A stretch of 53,169 nucleotides of DNA from Candidatus Nitrosocaldaceae archaeon (GTDB lineage: Archaea; Thermoproteota; Nitrososphaeria; Nitrososphaerales; Nitrosocaldaceae). The stretch covers positions 1 through 53,169 of the forward strand of contig BPGC01000015.1 in assembly GCA_026002835.1 (NCBI GenBank), given 5' to 3'. Below are positions 12,038 to 22,198 of this stretch, one piece after another; position 1 is the stretch's first letter, and each line of letters opens with the position of its first letter. The notes under the pieces are model-generated. The model had not been told where the DNA came from. It ran no database searches and saw only the letters and a program-made list of their open reading frames with translations. The translations under genes and the position numbers were made by a program.

Positions 12038-14726
12038 TCCAGAATCCTCTTGTAGTTATATACTGTTTCTCAGCCTCATATATCATCTTGTATATATTAG
12101 AATCGTCTACACAATTCCTCAATATTCTAGCAGCTGTATCTACTCCCACACCATAGCCTGATAATACTATCAATGCTTTCCTTCCAAAGTTATGGAGTAA
12201 TGAGGCTCGCTTCCATGCTCTCATGAACTCTTTCTCTTCTTCGTCATCTAATTTTACTCCTTTAAGCCTCTTCCTTATTATCTCTTTTAACCTATCATCA
12301 CTAGTATATGTTGATGTTATAAGCCTAGATTTGCATAATGAGCATCTTAATACATCTGGAGCATCTTTACTCTCAATTATCCTTTCCCACTCTGCACACC
12401 TTATGCATATCAATCTATGCTTACTTTTCTCTAACCTTTCCTTAACGAGTTCTATAACACCTTGCTCTATATTTGCTGGCATGGATGCAAACTTGCTTGT
12501 ATGATCTATTATAGATTTTGCTGACTCTGAAAAATTATCAACTTCTAACCAGACCAATCTTATGCTATTATTTCTAATCTTATCCAATACATGTTTTGTA
12601 TTGGTAATATCATACTTATCATGTAACAATTCCCTTATAGCTTCTTTAACTATCAAAGTCTTAGAGTATCTATCATATAATAGCCTAGCACTCTTCTTAT
12701 CATATACAGCCTTTCTATCTATCAGACCAAACCTTTTTGCTACTAGCCAAACTCTCCAATTTAGGTTATGTGTATTTGTTAAAGATGCAATTATTATAGG
12801 TTCTAGCTCATAATCATCTTTCAAGCAATCCATTATATGTCTCTCAAATATCCTTGCATTAGATGTCAATGCTATCCTATATGCATCTGCTCTAGCCTCA
12901 ACCAAATAACCTATCTTTGATGATATTATCGTAGATAATAACGATGCAATTGTATTATTTACTTTATTTCCAAATGATGCATGTATCACGATTGTATTCT
13001 CATGTTTAAGAGATTCTATGACTATAGTATGATCGTTTGGTATTACTCCATTTATGCTATCATTCCTTAACCTTCCTACCAATTGTGCTGTCTTGTAATC
13101 TACTGGGATCATCTCGCCTACCCAGTATGGAACGTTTATTGCTGCACCCTTGATAGGTTCTACTGTAACTCTTAACTTTGTATCATCTACTGCTAATATT
13201 CTCCACTGAGATCCTTTCAATACAAATACGTTACCCTTCTCTCCATAATCTCCTACAAACTCTTGATCTAGGGTTCCAATGACCTTATTGCTTATAGCAT
13301 CTACTACCTCAAACTTTAGAATATCTGGTATTGTTGATATATTCTCAAAATAATACTTCCTACTTCTTATACTTCGTTTATAATAATCGTCATATAATCT
13401 AATTAATCTATGCTTATCTAATAACTCTAAGCATTGATAAATATCATCTATGCTTATATCTTTGAATGGATAAGCCTTTGTTAATATCTCACATGCATCA
13501 TCTATCATAACCTTATCATGCTCCAATGCTAAACCTACTAGATGATGTGCTAAAACATCATAGGCTGAGTAATGGATTAATTGTTCTTCTATCGAACCTT
13601 TCTTAAGTCTAGAGATTATAGCTCTTGCTTCTAACTCATCATCCTTGCTATTTACTATTATCAATCCTTTTGCTGAATAACCTACTTTATGTTTGCTCCT
13701 TCCTATCCTTTGTGCCAATTTGCTAACTTGTCTAGGAGAGCCATAATGGATTACTGTATCAACTGATCCTATATCTAAACCCAGTTCTAGTGATGATGTA
13801 GTTACTACTATCCCAGCATTACCATCTCTAAGTTTCTCTTCCGTCTCTTCTCTAACAACTCTTGATAACGAGCCATGATGCACATCCACATTCACATTTG
13901 TATAATTCTTCATTACTGTTGATAGATACTCTGCCTCATCTCTAGTATTAGTAAATAATAATATATTACCATCTAAATTCTTAACATAATCAGCTATGAA
14001 TTTTGCTATAGTATTAAGAGTACCTTCCTTATAGATTACATCTATATCATACTTTCTAATTGAGTTATCTATCATTATAGCGCATCTCTTATTAATTCCA
14101 ACTAGAAAATCTGCTGCATCTCTTATGTTACCTAATGTTGCGGATAATCCAACTCTAGTAATGCTATTAGCACTTAACGCTTCTAATCTTTCAAGGCTTA
14201 GTGATAAATGTGAGCCTCGCTCATTTGATACTAGTTCATGTATCTCATCTATAACAATCCATTCTATACTCTTTAATCCTTTAATCATCTTCTCACTAGC
14301 AAGCATTATGGCTAGTGATTCTGGAGTTGTTATAAGCACATCTGGAGGATTTGATGCTATAGCTCTTCTCTCTTTAGTGCTTGTATCGCCATGCCTTACA
14401 GCAACCCTTAACCCTTTTGCTTCTCCATAAGATACTATCCTTCTTAGGATATCTCTATTCAATGCTCTTAATGGAGTTATATATAATGCTTTAATACCTC
14501 TCTTCTTATTATCCAAAAGTGTAAAGATAGGTATTATAGCTGCTTCTGTCTTACCAGAACCAGTAGGAGCTATAAGTAATGTATCTATCCTTCTAACAAT
14601 TGTATGTAACGCTTTCTTCTGAATATCTGTTAATTTATTATAGCCTATGCTTCTAAACGCTTCTAATACTTCCCCTTCTACGCTCTCTAAGCTTTGCTCT
14701 CTTCTTCTCTCTCTCTTCATTGACAT
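12030..14726 (-). CDS. Lhr-like superfamily 2 DNA helicase
   Basis: 898 residues, ATP-dependent helicase of the Lhr family. Visible are a Q-like motif LTDIQKKAL, Walker A APTGSGKT (53-60), DEIH (160-163), SATLGN (motif III) and, in the second RecA domain, SSLELGLDIGSVDTVIHYG and RIGRSKH (motifs V/VI). A long Lhr-type C-terminal region follows, with a zinc-binding CIRCAEWER then CSLCKSR. No alternative start exists between the first methionine and the Walker A motif, so the start at 14726 is firm. It is followed with overlap by topA; a helicase-topoisomerase pair suggests joint work on recombination or replication intermediates. Confidence 0.92.
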   Translation of the reverse strand: MSMKRERRREQSLESVEGEVLEAFRSIGYNKLTDIQKKALHTIVRRIDTLLIAPTGSGKTEAAIIPIFTLLDNKKRGIKALYITPLRALNRDILRRIVSYGEAKGLRVAVRHGDTSTKERRAIASNPPDVLITTPESLAIMLASEKMIKGLKSIEWIVIDEIHELVSNERGSHLSLSLERLEALSANSITRVGLSATLGNIRDAADFLVGINKRCAIMIDNSIRKYDIDVIYKEGTLNTIAKFIADYVKNLDGNILLFTNTRDEAEYLSTVMKNYTNVNVDVHHGSLSRVVREETEEKLRDGNAGIVVTTSSLELGLDIGSVDTVIHYGSPRQVSKLAQRIGRSKHKVGYSAKGLIIVNSKDDELEARAIISRLKKGSIEEQLIHYSAYDVLAHHLVGLALEHDKVMIDDACEILTKAYPFKDISIDDIYQCLELLDKHRLIRLYDDYYKRSIRSRKYYFENISTIPDILKFEVVDAISNKVIGTLDQEFVGDYGEKGNVFVLKGSQWRILAVDDTKLRVTVEPIKGAAINVPYWVGEMIPVDYKTAQLVGRLRNDSINGVIPNDHTIVIESLKHENTIVIHASFGNKVNNTIASLLSTIISSKIGYLVEARADAYRIALTSNARIFERHIMDCLKDDYELEPIIIASLTNTHNLNWRVWLVAKRFGLIDRKAVYDKKSARLLYDRYSKTLIVKEAIRELLHDKYDITNTKHVLDKIRNNSIRLVWLEVDNFSESAKSIIDHTSKFASMPANIEQGVIELVKERLEKSKHRLICIRCAEWERIIESKDAPDVLRCSLCKSRLITSTYTSDDRLKEIIRKRLKGVKLDDEEEKEFMRAWKRASLLHNFGRKALIVLSGYGVGVDTAARILRNCVDDSNIYKMIYEAEKQYITTRGFWND

Positions 14727-14799
14727 ATAACAGTATTAATATTAATCCAATTACGAATAATACTGTTACTGCTGGATATATAGCATCGATTAGTGCCAT
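14653..14799 (-). CDS. Small single-span membrane protein overlapping helicase start (48 aa)
   Basis: Not recognised. The ATG at 14799 opens a 48-residue frame starting MALIDAIYPAVTVLFVIGLI, one hydrophobic span (residues 8-25), then a very basic/acidic tail (NEEREKKRAKLRERRRGSIR). Its last 74 bases overlap the start of the helicase gene in another frame. The protein shape is far from random for an overlapping frame, which supports it being real; its size keeps confidence moderate. Confidence 0.5.
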   Translation of the reverse strand: MALIDAIYPAVTVLFVIGLILILLYVNEEREKKRAKLRERRRGSIRSV

Positions 14800-14848
14800 T
14801 CAAAAGCAGTTATGCATTGAGCAATAAATTTCTTTGGATAAAAATAAG

Positions 14849-14952
14849 GTTTAGAATGTTATCTTTCTTACTCTCATTGCTGCTAATACTGCAGTAAATC
14901 CTACTACTAATGGTATTAAAGCTGCTAATGGGAACTCTGGTACAACGCTTAT
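14849..14952. repeat. Direct repeat, C-terminal block of cupredoxin gene (copy 1)
   Basis: 104 bases that I read as identical to 16604-16707, covering the stop codon and the C-terminal anchor codons of both cupredoxin genes. They include synonymous positions, which points to recent duplication or gene conversion. Confidence 0.85.
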
Positions 14953-15780
14953 GCTATATTGATCTTCAGCAGTTGGTTCATCTAATGGGGTATGATCTAT
15001 ACCAACTATCTCTACTTTAATAGTATATTGGCCATTCTCATTGAATATTGCTCCAGATATTGTATATGGCGCAGTAGATACATTACCTTCTCCAGCCTCT
15101 CCTCCACTAACCTCAGGAACTCCTTCTGATGGTGTTATTATCAATTCTAATACTCCATCATGATCATGCAAAACTTGATCCCATACTTGTTCACCATCTC
15201 TAGTTATCTCTACATGATAGTCTAAGTGATGCCCAACTATCTCATCAGCCTTTGGTACAAACTTTAATGTTATACTATCATTAGCCTCTCTATCGAATGG
15301 TAATGCTAGATCTGTCTCTAAATCTATATTCATTCCTTGCATAACATTTGCTTCTGTTACCTCTTCTGCTGCTGCTTCAACTATAACTTTGCCTACCATG
15401 AATGGATGTAATGAACAATAGTATAGATACTCTCCTTCATCATTGAATGTATAACTGAATGTTGCTCCTGGTGCCATCATTCCAGAATCGAATAATCCAT
15501 CTGGTCCTGGTGTTTTATCCTTATACTCATCAAATTGTATTAGACCGAATGATATACCACTTGTTACTGTATGGGTAGTAGTATCATCATTAGACCATGT
15601 TACTGTAGTTCCTTTGCTTATAGTTAATATACCTGGGTTATAGCATTCATTACTAAAGTCTTCTCTACAGTCTGCTATAGATGAACCTTCTGCTATACTA
15701 ACACTTGCTTCTTGTGCATATACACTGCTTATGCTTATTGATAATGCTGCAATTGCTAGTATTGCTATTGCTAACCTCAT
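14851..15780 (-). CDS. Secreted cupredoxin (plastocyanin-like), copy 1
   Basis: 309 residues, exported blue-copper protein. Signal peptide at residues 1-22 (ends SSVYAQ). The cupredoxin domain spans about 25-135, with type I copper ligands H70 (DTTTHTVTSG), C122, H125 and M128 (YYCSLHPFMVG). A second beta-rich domain follows (about 150-280). The C-terminus VVPEFPLAALIPLVVG plus basic MRVRK is a PEF-type membrane anchor or sorting signal known from Nitrososphaeria. In ammonia oxidisers such proteins are thought to carry electrons or copper outside the membrane. The first 179 residues and the last 35 or so are identical to copy 2 at 16606; only the second domain differs. The TATA-like ACTTTTAAGT lies about 26-34 bases upstream in both. 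Confidence 0.93.
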   Translation of the reverse strand: MRLAIAILAIAALSISISSVYAQEASVSIAEGSSIADCREDFSNECYNPGILTISKGTTVTWSNDDTTTHTVTSGISFGLIQFDEYKDKTPGPDGLFDSGMMAPGATFSYTFNDEGEYLYYCSLHPFMVGKVIVEAAAEEVTEANVMQGMNIDLETDLALPFDREANDSITLKFVPKADEIVGHHLDYHVEITRDGEQVWDQVLHDHDGVLELIITPSEGVPEVSGGEAGEGNVSTAPYTISGAIFNENGQYTIKVEIVGIDHTPLDEPTAEDQYSISVVPEFPLAALIPLVVGFTAVLAAMRVRKITF

Positions 15781-15835
15781 TGTTTGATAAACAATGAATC
15801 TAATACTTAAAAGTTACTGTAGATACAGCAAAATT
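15247..15835. repeat. Direct repeat, promoter plus N-terminal block of cupredoxin gene (copy 1)
   Basis: 589 bases that I read as identical to 17011-17599, covering the codons for residues 1-179 and 55 bases upstream including the promoter. Identity stops abruptly at both ends. Confidence 0.85.
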
Positions 15836-15901
15836 ATAAAAATATTCAATACTAAAATTAGCTTTTCCTAATTAGTTTTTATGAAAAGTTATTAGATTAA
15901 T

Positions 15902-16609
15902 ATGCGATATAATATTATGCAGATATTAAAATCATATACAGATAGGATCCCAAGATATAGTTTGGCTATAGTCTTTATGATATTTGGTATAGACAAATTT
16001 GTAAATCAAGAATTGCTAGTAGGATGGATAAATGCAACATCAAGAGTAAGGAATCTCATACCATTAGAAGATCTATCTCTAGCAGTATATGCTATAGGAA
16101 TTATAGAGATAATAATAGCGATAGCATTATTCCTAGGTTTTAAGATTAGATATATTGCCGTAATATCTGGAATATGGCTTGTAATAATAATGTTCATGGC
16201 TCAATATCCATCAAGCTTACCTCAAGATCTTGGATTGCTAGGTATTGTAATTTTACTAACATTAAAAGATGTTAAGAGATATGATTGGATAGTTAGATAT
16301 GCTATAGCATTAGTATTGATTCTCTGGGCCGCAGACCAAGTAGTAAATTATGATAGACATTTAGGATGGATAAGCATAGCTAGTTATATAGGTAAAAGTA
16401 TAGATGCTAATGCTATAATATATCCATTAGTAGTTATAGAGGTTATACTATCTGCTCTTTATGCATATGGCAAAATTAGATATGCTTTCTTAGCAGGAAG
16501 TATATTCTTTATAATTGCTAAAAGCATTTTAGAACCGCCATTGAACAATTATCAGAGTATAGGGTTTGTATTGATAAGCATATGGTTATTCATAAAAAAT
16601 AAAGTTTAG
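15902..16609 (+). CDS. DoxX-like integral membrane protein with internal duplication
   Basis: 235 residues and about eight hydrophobic segments. It appears to be two four-helix repeats: residues 17-120 start RYSLAIVFMIFGIDKFVNQE and residues 130-235 start RYAIALVLILWAADQVVNYD. The R-x5-A-x-V pattern and the FGIDKF motif recall the DoxX/DUF family of small quinone-associated or unknown membrane proteins; the assignment is tentative. It lies between the two cupredoxin copies on the opposite strand and overlaps the end of copy 2 by four bases. Confidence 0.65.
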   Translation: MRYNIMQILKSYTDRIPRYSLAIVFMIFGIDKFVNQELLVGWINATSRVRNLIPLEDLSLAVYAIGIIEIIIAIALFLGFKIRYIAVISGIWLVIIMFMAQYPSSLPQDLGLLGIVILLTLKDVKRYDWIVRYAIALVLILWAADQVVNYDRHLGWISIASYIGKSIDANAIIYPLVVIEVILSALYAYGKIRYAFLAGSIFFIIAKSILEPPLNNYQSIGFVLISIWLFIKNKV

Positions 16610-16707
16610 AATGTTATCTTTCTTACTCTCATTGCTGCTAATACTGCAGTAAATCCTACTACTAATGGTATTAAAGCTGCTAATGGGAACTCTGGTACAA
16701 CGCTTAT
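16604..16707. repeat. Direct repeat, C-terminal block of cupredoxin gene (copy 2)
   Basis: Partner of 14849-14952, read as identical over 104 bases. Its left end overlaps the stop of the DoxX-like gene. Confidence 0.85.
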
Positions 16708-17544
16708 ACTAAATTCATCGCTCAATGATTCTATTGGATTAAATTCTATACCAACTATACTTGCTTTTATTGTATATTGACCATTCTCATTGAATATTGC
16801 TCCAGATATTGTATATGGTGCAGTAGATGGTGGATCTCCAGCTTCGCCTTCTATATTTATCGGTCCATCGCTAGGCTTTATTATAAGTTCTAATACACCA
16901 TCATGATCATGGAAGTTCTCATTGAATATCTCTTCACCATCTCTCATTATTACTATATTATAGTCTAGATGATCAACTAGAGCAGTTATCTCTCCACCTT
17001 CAAGTCCTTGAGCCTTTGGTACAAACTTTAATGTTATACTATCATTAGCCTCTCTATCGAATGGTAATGCTAGATCTGTCTCTAAATCTATATTCATTCC
17101 TTGCATAACATTTGCTTCTGTTACCTCTTCTGCTGCTGCTTCAACTATAACTTTGCCTACCATGAATGGATGTAATGAACAATAGTATAGATACTCTCCT
17201 TCATCATTGAATGTATAACTGAATGTTGCTCCTGGTGCCATCATTCCAGAATCGAATAATCCATCTGGTCCTGGTGTTTTATCCTTATACTCATCAAATT
17301 GTATTAGACCGAATGATATACCACTTGTTACTGTATGGGTAGTAGTATCATCATTAGACCATGTTACTGTAGTTCCTTTGCTTATAGTTAATATACCTGG
17401 GTTATAGCATTCATTACTAAAGTCTTCTCTACAGTCTGCTATAGATGAACCTTCTGCTATACTAACACTTGCTTCTTGTGCATATACACTGCTTATGCTT
17501 ATTGATAATGCTGCAATTGCTAGTATTGCTATTGCTAACCTCAT
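16606..17544 (-). CDS. Secreted cupredoxin (plastocyanin-like), copy 2
   Basis: 312 residues. Signal peptide, blue-copper domain (H70, C122, H125, M128) and PEF-type C-terminal anchor are identical to copy 1. The second domain (about residues 180-277) shares the plan (DHLDYNIVIMRDGEEIFNE, then HDHDGVLELIIKPS) but differs at many positions and has a small insertion QGLEGGEITA. The two proteins therefore expose the same copper centre with different outer modules, possibly for different partners. Same promoter sequence as copy 1, so co-expression is likely. Confidence 0.93.
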   Translation of the reverse strand: MRLAIAILAIAALSISISSVYAQEASVSIAEGSSIADCREDFSNECYNPGILTISKGTTVTWSNDDTTTHTVTSGISFGLIQFDEYKDKTPGPDGLFDSGMMAPGATFSYTFNDEGEYLYYCSLHPFMVGKVIVEAAAEEVTEANVMQGMNIDLETDLALPFDREANDSITLKFVPKAQGLEGGEITALVDHLDYNIVIMRDGEEIFNENFHDHDGVLELIIKPSDGPINIEGEAGDPPSTAPYTISGAIFNENGQYTIKASIVGIEFNPIESLSDEFSISVVPEFPLAALIPLVVGFTAVLAAMRVRKITF

Positions 17545-17599
17545 TGTTTGATAAACAATGAATCTAATACTTAAAAGTTACTGTAGATACAGCAAAATT
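17011..17599. repeat. Direct repeat, promoter plus N-terminal block of cupredoxin gene (copy 2)
   Basis: Partner of 15247-15835, read as identical over 589 bases, including the promoter up to GCAAAATT. Confidence 0.85.
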
Positions 17600-17632
17600 C
17601 TCTGAAAATAGAGAATTTTTATAGAGTATATA

Positions 17633-18664
17633 TCAATTAAACTCTTTATCTAGTTCTTTAAGCAATTCTTTCTGCTTTTCTGTAAGTTCTCTAGGCATCT
17701 TAAGATTGATCCTAACCAATTCATCACCCCTACCAAAACCATTATACCTAGGTAAGCCTTTGCCTTTCAATCTAAAGATCGTATTGACTTGAGTCCCAGA
17801 TGGTATCTCCAACTTTTCATTACCATCTAGAGTAGGAACTCTAACCTCGGCTCCTAGAACTAGTTGAGGAAATGTCAAGTATAAATCATACAGTATATCA
17901 TCGTTAATCCTCTTAAAATATTCATGCTCTTTAACATTAATTCTAATATAAGTATCGTTATCCAATCTTAACATACTTCCATCTTCTATACCCTTTGGTA
18001 TCTTGACATTAACTTTTCTATAACTAGTCACTTGACCAGTTCCATTACAAGTATTGCAAGGTCTCTCTATTATGCTGCCTTTACCAGAGCATGTTCTACA
18101 TGGTTCTATGCTAACGAAGGTTCTAAATCCTGATTGGTCTATGACTCTCCTAACTTGACCAGTTCCATTACAAATAGAGCATGTTCTCTTCTTTGTTCCA
18201 GGAGTAGCTCCAGTTCCATTACAAACATTACAACTTGTATTAATAGGCATATCTACATCCAATCTCTTACCATGTAATACATCATCAAGTGTTATCTCTA
18301 CATCTATTACCTTTCTAGGATTAGATCTAAAGCCTCCAAAGAAGGTATCGAATATATCTCCAAAGTTAAAACCAAAACCGAGATCTTTTAATATCTGTTC
18401 TAGATCGAAATTCTTGAATATATCCTCTTCTGTATACCTTCCCGATAAGCCTTCATGCCCATACATATCATATATCCTTCTCTTCTCATCATCAGATAAT
18501 ACTGCATATGCTTCAGATATCTGCTTGAACTTTTCCTCAGCATCTGGAGATTTGTTCCTATCTGGATGATACTTTAGTGCTAACTTTCTATAAGCCTTCT
18601 TTATCTCTTCCTTACTAGCATTCCTAGGCACTCCTAAAATCTCGTAATAATCTTGTTTGCTCAT
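17633..18664 (-). CDS. dnaJ: Chaperone DnaJ (Hsp40)
   Basis: 343 residues from the ATG at 18664 ([17 protein letters not shown]), the usual family start; a methionine three codons upstream is also possible. The J domain carries the essential HPD in [14 protein letters not shown] short Gly/Phe segment ([17 protein letters not shown]) is followed by four zinc-binding repeats: [24 protein letters not shown] and CNTCNGTG. Two beta-rich substrate-binding domains end the protein. It stimulates DnaK ATPase and delivers unfolded clients. It is the last gene of the grpE-dnaK-dnaJ operon, which in archaea is regarded as acquired from bacteria. Confidence 0.97.
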   Translation of the reverse strand: MSKQDYYEILGVPRNASKEEIKKAYRKLALKYHPDRNKSPDAEEKFKQISEAYAVLSDDEKRRIYDMYGHEGLSGRYTEEDIFKNFDLEQILKDLGFGFNFGDIFDTFFGGFRSNPRKVIDVEITLDDVLHGKRLDVDMPINTSCNVCNGTGATPGTKKRTCSICNGTGQVRRVIDQSGFRTFVSIEPCRTCSGKGSIIERPCNTCNGTGQVTSYRKVNVKIPKGIEDGSMLRLDNDTYIRINVKEHEYFKRINDDILYDLYLTFPQLVLGAEVRVPTLDGNEKLEIPSGTQVNTIFRLKGKGLPRYNGFGRGDELVRINLKMPRELTEKQKELLKELDKEFN

Positions 18665-18679
18665 TTCTATCATAAAAAT

Positions 18680-20461
18680 TTAGTTTTGTTTCTGTTCGCT
18701 TGCAGTTGTTTTATATACTTCGCTACTTATCTCCCCTAATACATTCTTCAATTCTTCCATCTTGCTCTTTATATACTGTATATCGCTTCCTTTCAATGCT
18801 TCTTTGAGCATATCTACTGCTTTATTGATCCTATCTATCTGTTCTTGTGACAGCTTATCCTTGAGATCTTGTTTTATCATCTTATCAGCAGCATAGATGA
18901 GATTATCTGCCTCATTCCTAGTCTCTGCTTCTTCTCTCTTCTTCCTATCTTGTTCAGCAAACATCTCTGCCTCTTTCTTCAATCTCTCAACCTCTTCCTT
19001 CGATAATTTTGTAGTAGCAGTAATTGTTATCCCTTGCTCCTTACCAGTTGCTAAATCTTTAGCGCTAACATGTAAAATACCATTAGCATCTATATCAAAT
19101 GTAACCTCGATCTGAGGAACTCCTCTAGGTGCTGGAGGTATACCTTCAAGATTAAATTTGCCTAGCGATACATTATCTGCTGCCATAGGCCTCTCTCCTT
19201 GAACTACATGAATAGTTACCGCTGTCTGATAGTCAGCAGCAGTTGTGAATATCTTACTCTTCTTACATGGTATGGTTGTATTCCTCTCTATAATCTTCTC
19301 AGTTAAACCTCCAACAACCTCAACTCCTAAGCTTAATGGAGTAACATCTAGCAATACTATATCCCTAGTTATATCACCAGCTATTATTGCACCTTGTATT
19401 GCTGCTCCAATAGCAACTGCTTCCATAGGATCGACTCCTCTCTCTGCCTCTTTGCCCATAACCTCTTTTATAAACTCTCTAACTATTGGCATCCTAGTTG
19501 GACCTCCGATGAGTATTATCTTATCTATATCGTTAGGAGTTAACTTTGCATCTTGTAAAGCTTGTATAATCGGCCCTTTGCATCTTTCAACTATAGGTCT
19601 AACTAACTCTTCTAACTTTGCTCTTGTTAGAGTCATCTCTAGATTGATTGGAGTATTCTTCTCTTTATCGAATGCTATGAATGGTAAGTTGATATCAGTA
19701 GTTAGTAATGTAGATAGTTCGATCTTAGCCTTCTCAGCAGCCTCTCTAACTCTAACCATAGCATTCTTATCTTCTCTAAGATCTATACCTTTCTCTTCTT
19801 TGAACTTATTAACAATATAATCTATCAAAGCATTATCCATATCTTGGCCTCCTAGTTGAGTATCTCCACTAGTACTCTTAACCTCAAATACTCCTCCTCC
19901 CATCTCCATTATTGTTACATCCAATGTTCCTCCTCCAAAATCGAACACCATGATCTTTAGATCTTTATCAGTCTTATCCAAACCATACGCTAATGCTGCT
20001 GCTGTTGGTTCATTTATTATCCTAACAACCTCTAGTCCAGCGATAGTTCCAGCATCTTTAGTTGCTTGTCTTTGATTATCATTAAAGTATGCTGGAACTG
20101 TAATTACTGCTTTTTCTACCTTCTCTCCTAGAAATGCTTCAGCATCCTTCTTTATCTTTTGTAATATAAATGCGGATATTTGTTGAGGGGTATACTCTTT
20201 GCCATATATCTTGTATTTGTAATCAGTTCCCATCTTCCTCTTTGCTCCTATTACCGTTCCTTCTGGATTTGTAGCTGCTTGTCTCCTTGCTGGTTCTCCA
20301 ACTAATAATTGTCCATCTTTAGTAAATGCTACTACTGATGGGAATGCTTTGCCATAAGGGGTAGGTCCTTCAGCAGCTGGTATTACTGTAGGTTTGCCGC
20401 CAATTATAACTGCTGCTGCAGAATTACTTGTTCCTAGATCAATACCAATTATCTTAGTCAT
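18680..20461 (-). CDS. dnaK: Chaperone DnaK (Hsp70)
   Basis: 593 residues. The nucleotide-binding domain shows [27 protein letters not shown] and [13 protein letters not shown]. The linker [11 protein letters not shown] leads into the substrate-binding beta domain and a helical lid; the C-terminal disordered tail is shorter than in the E. coli protein. It lies between grpE (29 bases upstream) and dnaJ (about 15 bases downstream) in one operon. Confidence 0.98.
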   Translation of the reverse strand: MTKIIGIDLGTSNSAAAVIIGGKPTVIPAAEGPTPYGKAFPSVVAFTKDGQLLVGEPARRQAATNPEGTVIGAKRKMGTDYKYKIYGKEYTPQQISAFILQKIKKDAEAFLGEKVEKAVITVPAYFNDNQRQATKDAGTIAGLEVVRIINEPTAAALAYGLDKTDKDLKIMVFDFGGGTLDVTIMEMGGGVFEVKSTSGDTQLGGQDMDNALIDYIVNKFKEEKGIDLREDKNAMVRVREAAEKAKIELSTLLTTDINLPFIAFDKEKNTPINLEMTLTRAKLEELVRPIVERCKGPIIQALQDAKLTPNDIDKIILIGGPTRMPIVREFIKEVMGKEAERGVDPMEAVAIGAAIQGAIIAGDITRDIVLLDVTPLSLGVEVVGGLTEKIIERNTTIPCKKSKIFTTAADYQTAVTIHVVQGERPMAADNVSLGKFNLEGIPPAPRGVPQIEVTFDIDANGILHVSAKDLATGKEQGITITATTKLSKEEVERLKKEAEMFAEQDRKKREEAETRNEADNLIYAADKMIKQDLKDKLSQEQIDRINKAVDMLKEALKGSDIQYIKSKMEELKNVLGEISSEVYKTTASEQKQN

Positions 20462-20490
20462 AACTCACACCTCTATAATCTATCAATAAC

Positions 20491-20949
20491 TTATTCAATA
20501 TTAATATTATTATCCTCATTCCTTGATACTTCTACTAGGCTAGGTCTTATAACTTTATTATTTAGCATATATCCTTTTCTTAATTCATTAGTTATTGTAT
20601 AATCTGGTAATTTATTATTAGTAATAATAGATACAACCTCATGCAGATTTGGATCAAACCTCTTCCCTTCTGCTTCAATAGCATCAACACCTTCTTCCTT
20701 TAGAATATTATCTATATTCTTAAGTATGGCTTTTAAACCATCCATTATAGCATTGGTATCTTTCCCTTTCTCTACTGCTGTTAACGCTCTCTCAAAATCA
20801 TCTCTAAGATTTATTATCTTTAATAACAATCTAGCCTTTTCTGCCATTATCCTATTCTCTGCTTCCTTCTCAACTCTCTTCCTATAATTGTCATAATCTG
20901 CTAATAGATACTTGTATTTAGTTTCATAATCTAACTCTTTATTACTCAT
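20491..20949 (-). CDS. grpE: Nucleotide exchange factor GrpE
   Basis: 152 residues. A long N-terminal helix (YLLADYDNYRKRVEKEAENR) is followed by the beta domain with the family signature FDPNLHEVVSI and the C-terminal LRKGYMLNNKVIRPSLVEVS. It releases ADP from DnaK. First of the three chaperone genes, 27 bases behind the Rossmann-fold gene on the same strand. Confidence 0.95.
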   Translation of the reverse strand: MSNKELDYETKYKYLLADYDNYRKRVEKEAENRIMAEKARLLLKIINLRDDFERALTAVEKGKDTNAIMDGLKAILKNIDNILKEEGVDAIEAEGKRFDPNLHEVVSIITNNKLPDYTITNELRKGYMLNNKVIRPSLVEVSRNEDNNINIE

Positions 20950-20976
20950 AATCTATCATTATACAGATGGTATATT

Positions 20977-22107
20977 TTATCCTTCATTCTTTACCAATTC
21001 GCAGAAGGGATTAGATTTTAATAATATTATATTATCCATGCTCTTGCTTATATTAATATTATCATAAGCATTTCTTGAACATATTATCAATATTATACTC
21101 TTATCATCAACTATATTTATATATGATTTGCTAGCATTCGTTATAGATTCTACATCGGTTATATGATCCCTGAGTCTTTTTTCTAGCAGTTCTAGCATAT
21201 GTAATTTATCTCCTCTTATCTCGTATCTATCAAGATTCCATACTAATCTTATCTTAACTCTGCTAGCCTTCAATTCTAACGCCTTTATGCTTTTTTTCAA
21301 TCTATCTATAAGATATTTGACATAACCATCTACGCTCTTTATACTTCCATTTATCACATATGATAATGGGTTAGAGGTTGTTAATGATAAAAGGATCATC
21401 CTAAGATCAAATAAGCCAGATGCTATATCATCTATATACAGTTCTCTTAACTCTTCTCTATCTATAGGCTTATTAGCGTGCTTATATGTCTCAAATGTAC
21501 TGATCAATGAGGTATAATATGACAATATTTTAGAGATATTAACTATTTCAGCAGATTCTAGATCTAATAATTGGATATTACTATCAAGCATATTACTAAG
21601 TAATTTTAATAGTTTTTTATCTTTATTAATAGAACCTATGATGGATATGTTATAATCTAATGAACCAATAGGCATATAATGATAATTTATCTCGTTCTCA
21701 TCAAACCCAGTTATATGTTCTAACATATCTATATTTTCTCTATTCATGCCAAATCCTAAAGGAATATTAAATATTATAGATGAGCCTTTTTTAATATTGC
21801 TTACTACATCTCTAAACTTGCTCTTTATATCATCCATTGCTTCTTGTCCTATCTTTCTTATCTTAGGAGTAAAGAATATGTAATCAGAATTTTGTATAGC
21901 AACTTCTTCTGGTTCTATACCTAATAACAATTCATCTTCTATCAAAGAATTTACATCTGGATACGTTCTCGCTACTTCTGATCTTAGATTAAATGCTGTT
22001 CTTTGTAATTCATCTATTATAGATACATTTGCACCATTCAATACTAATGCAGATGCTAGAGAATATCCTTCAGTACTCAAACCATATATACTTACATTAA
22101 CTCCCAA
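20977..22107 (-). CDS. Rossmann-fold NAD-binding protein, nucleotide-sugar dehydrogenase-like
   Basis: 376 residues. The N-terminus VSIYGLSTEGYSLASALVLN is a dinucleotide-binding motif, and residues 30-120 (VSIIDELQRTAFNL... SDYIFFTPKIRK) resemble the NAD domain of UDP-glucose/GDP-mannose dehydrogenases. The middle domain continues the likeness, but the catalytic cysteine motif GGxCxP is absent, so dehydrogenase activity is doubtful. The C-terminal 90 residues are unlike the family. It lies 27 bases upstream of grpE and may share its promoter. Function unknown. Confidence 0.6.
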   Translation of the reverse strand: MGVNVSIYGLSTEGYSLASALVLNGANVSIIDELQRTAFNLRSEVARTYPDVNSLIEDELLLGIEPEEVAIQNSDYIFFTPKIRKIGQEAMDDIKSKFRDVVSNIKKGSSIIFNIPLGFGMNRENIDMLEHITGFDENEINYHYMPIGSLDYNISIIGSINKDKKLLKLLSNMLDSNIQLLDLESAEIVNISKILSYYTSLISTFETYKHANKPIDREELRELYIDDIASGLFDLRMILLSLTTSNPLSYVINGSIKSVDGYVKYLIDRLKKSIKALELKASRVKIRLVWNLDRYEIRGDKLHMLELLEKRLRDHITDVESITNASKSYINIVDDKSIILIICSRNAYDNINISKSMDNIILLKSNPFCELVKNEG

Positions 22108-22198
22108 GGTTGATAATCTTACAACTCATACTCATAAAACTTTTTCATATAGAATAAGATTATAAGATACGATGTTTATAATAATAAAAGCCCGGAAT

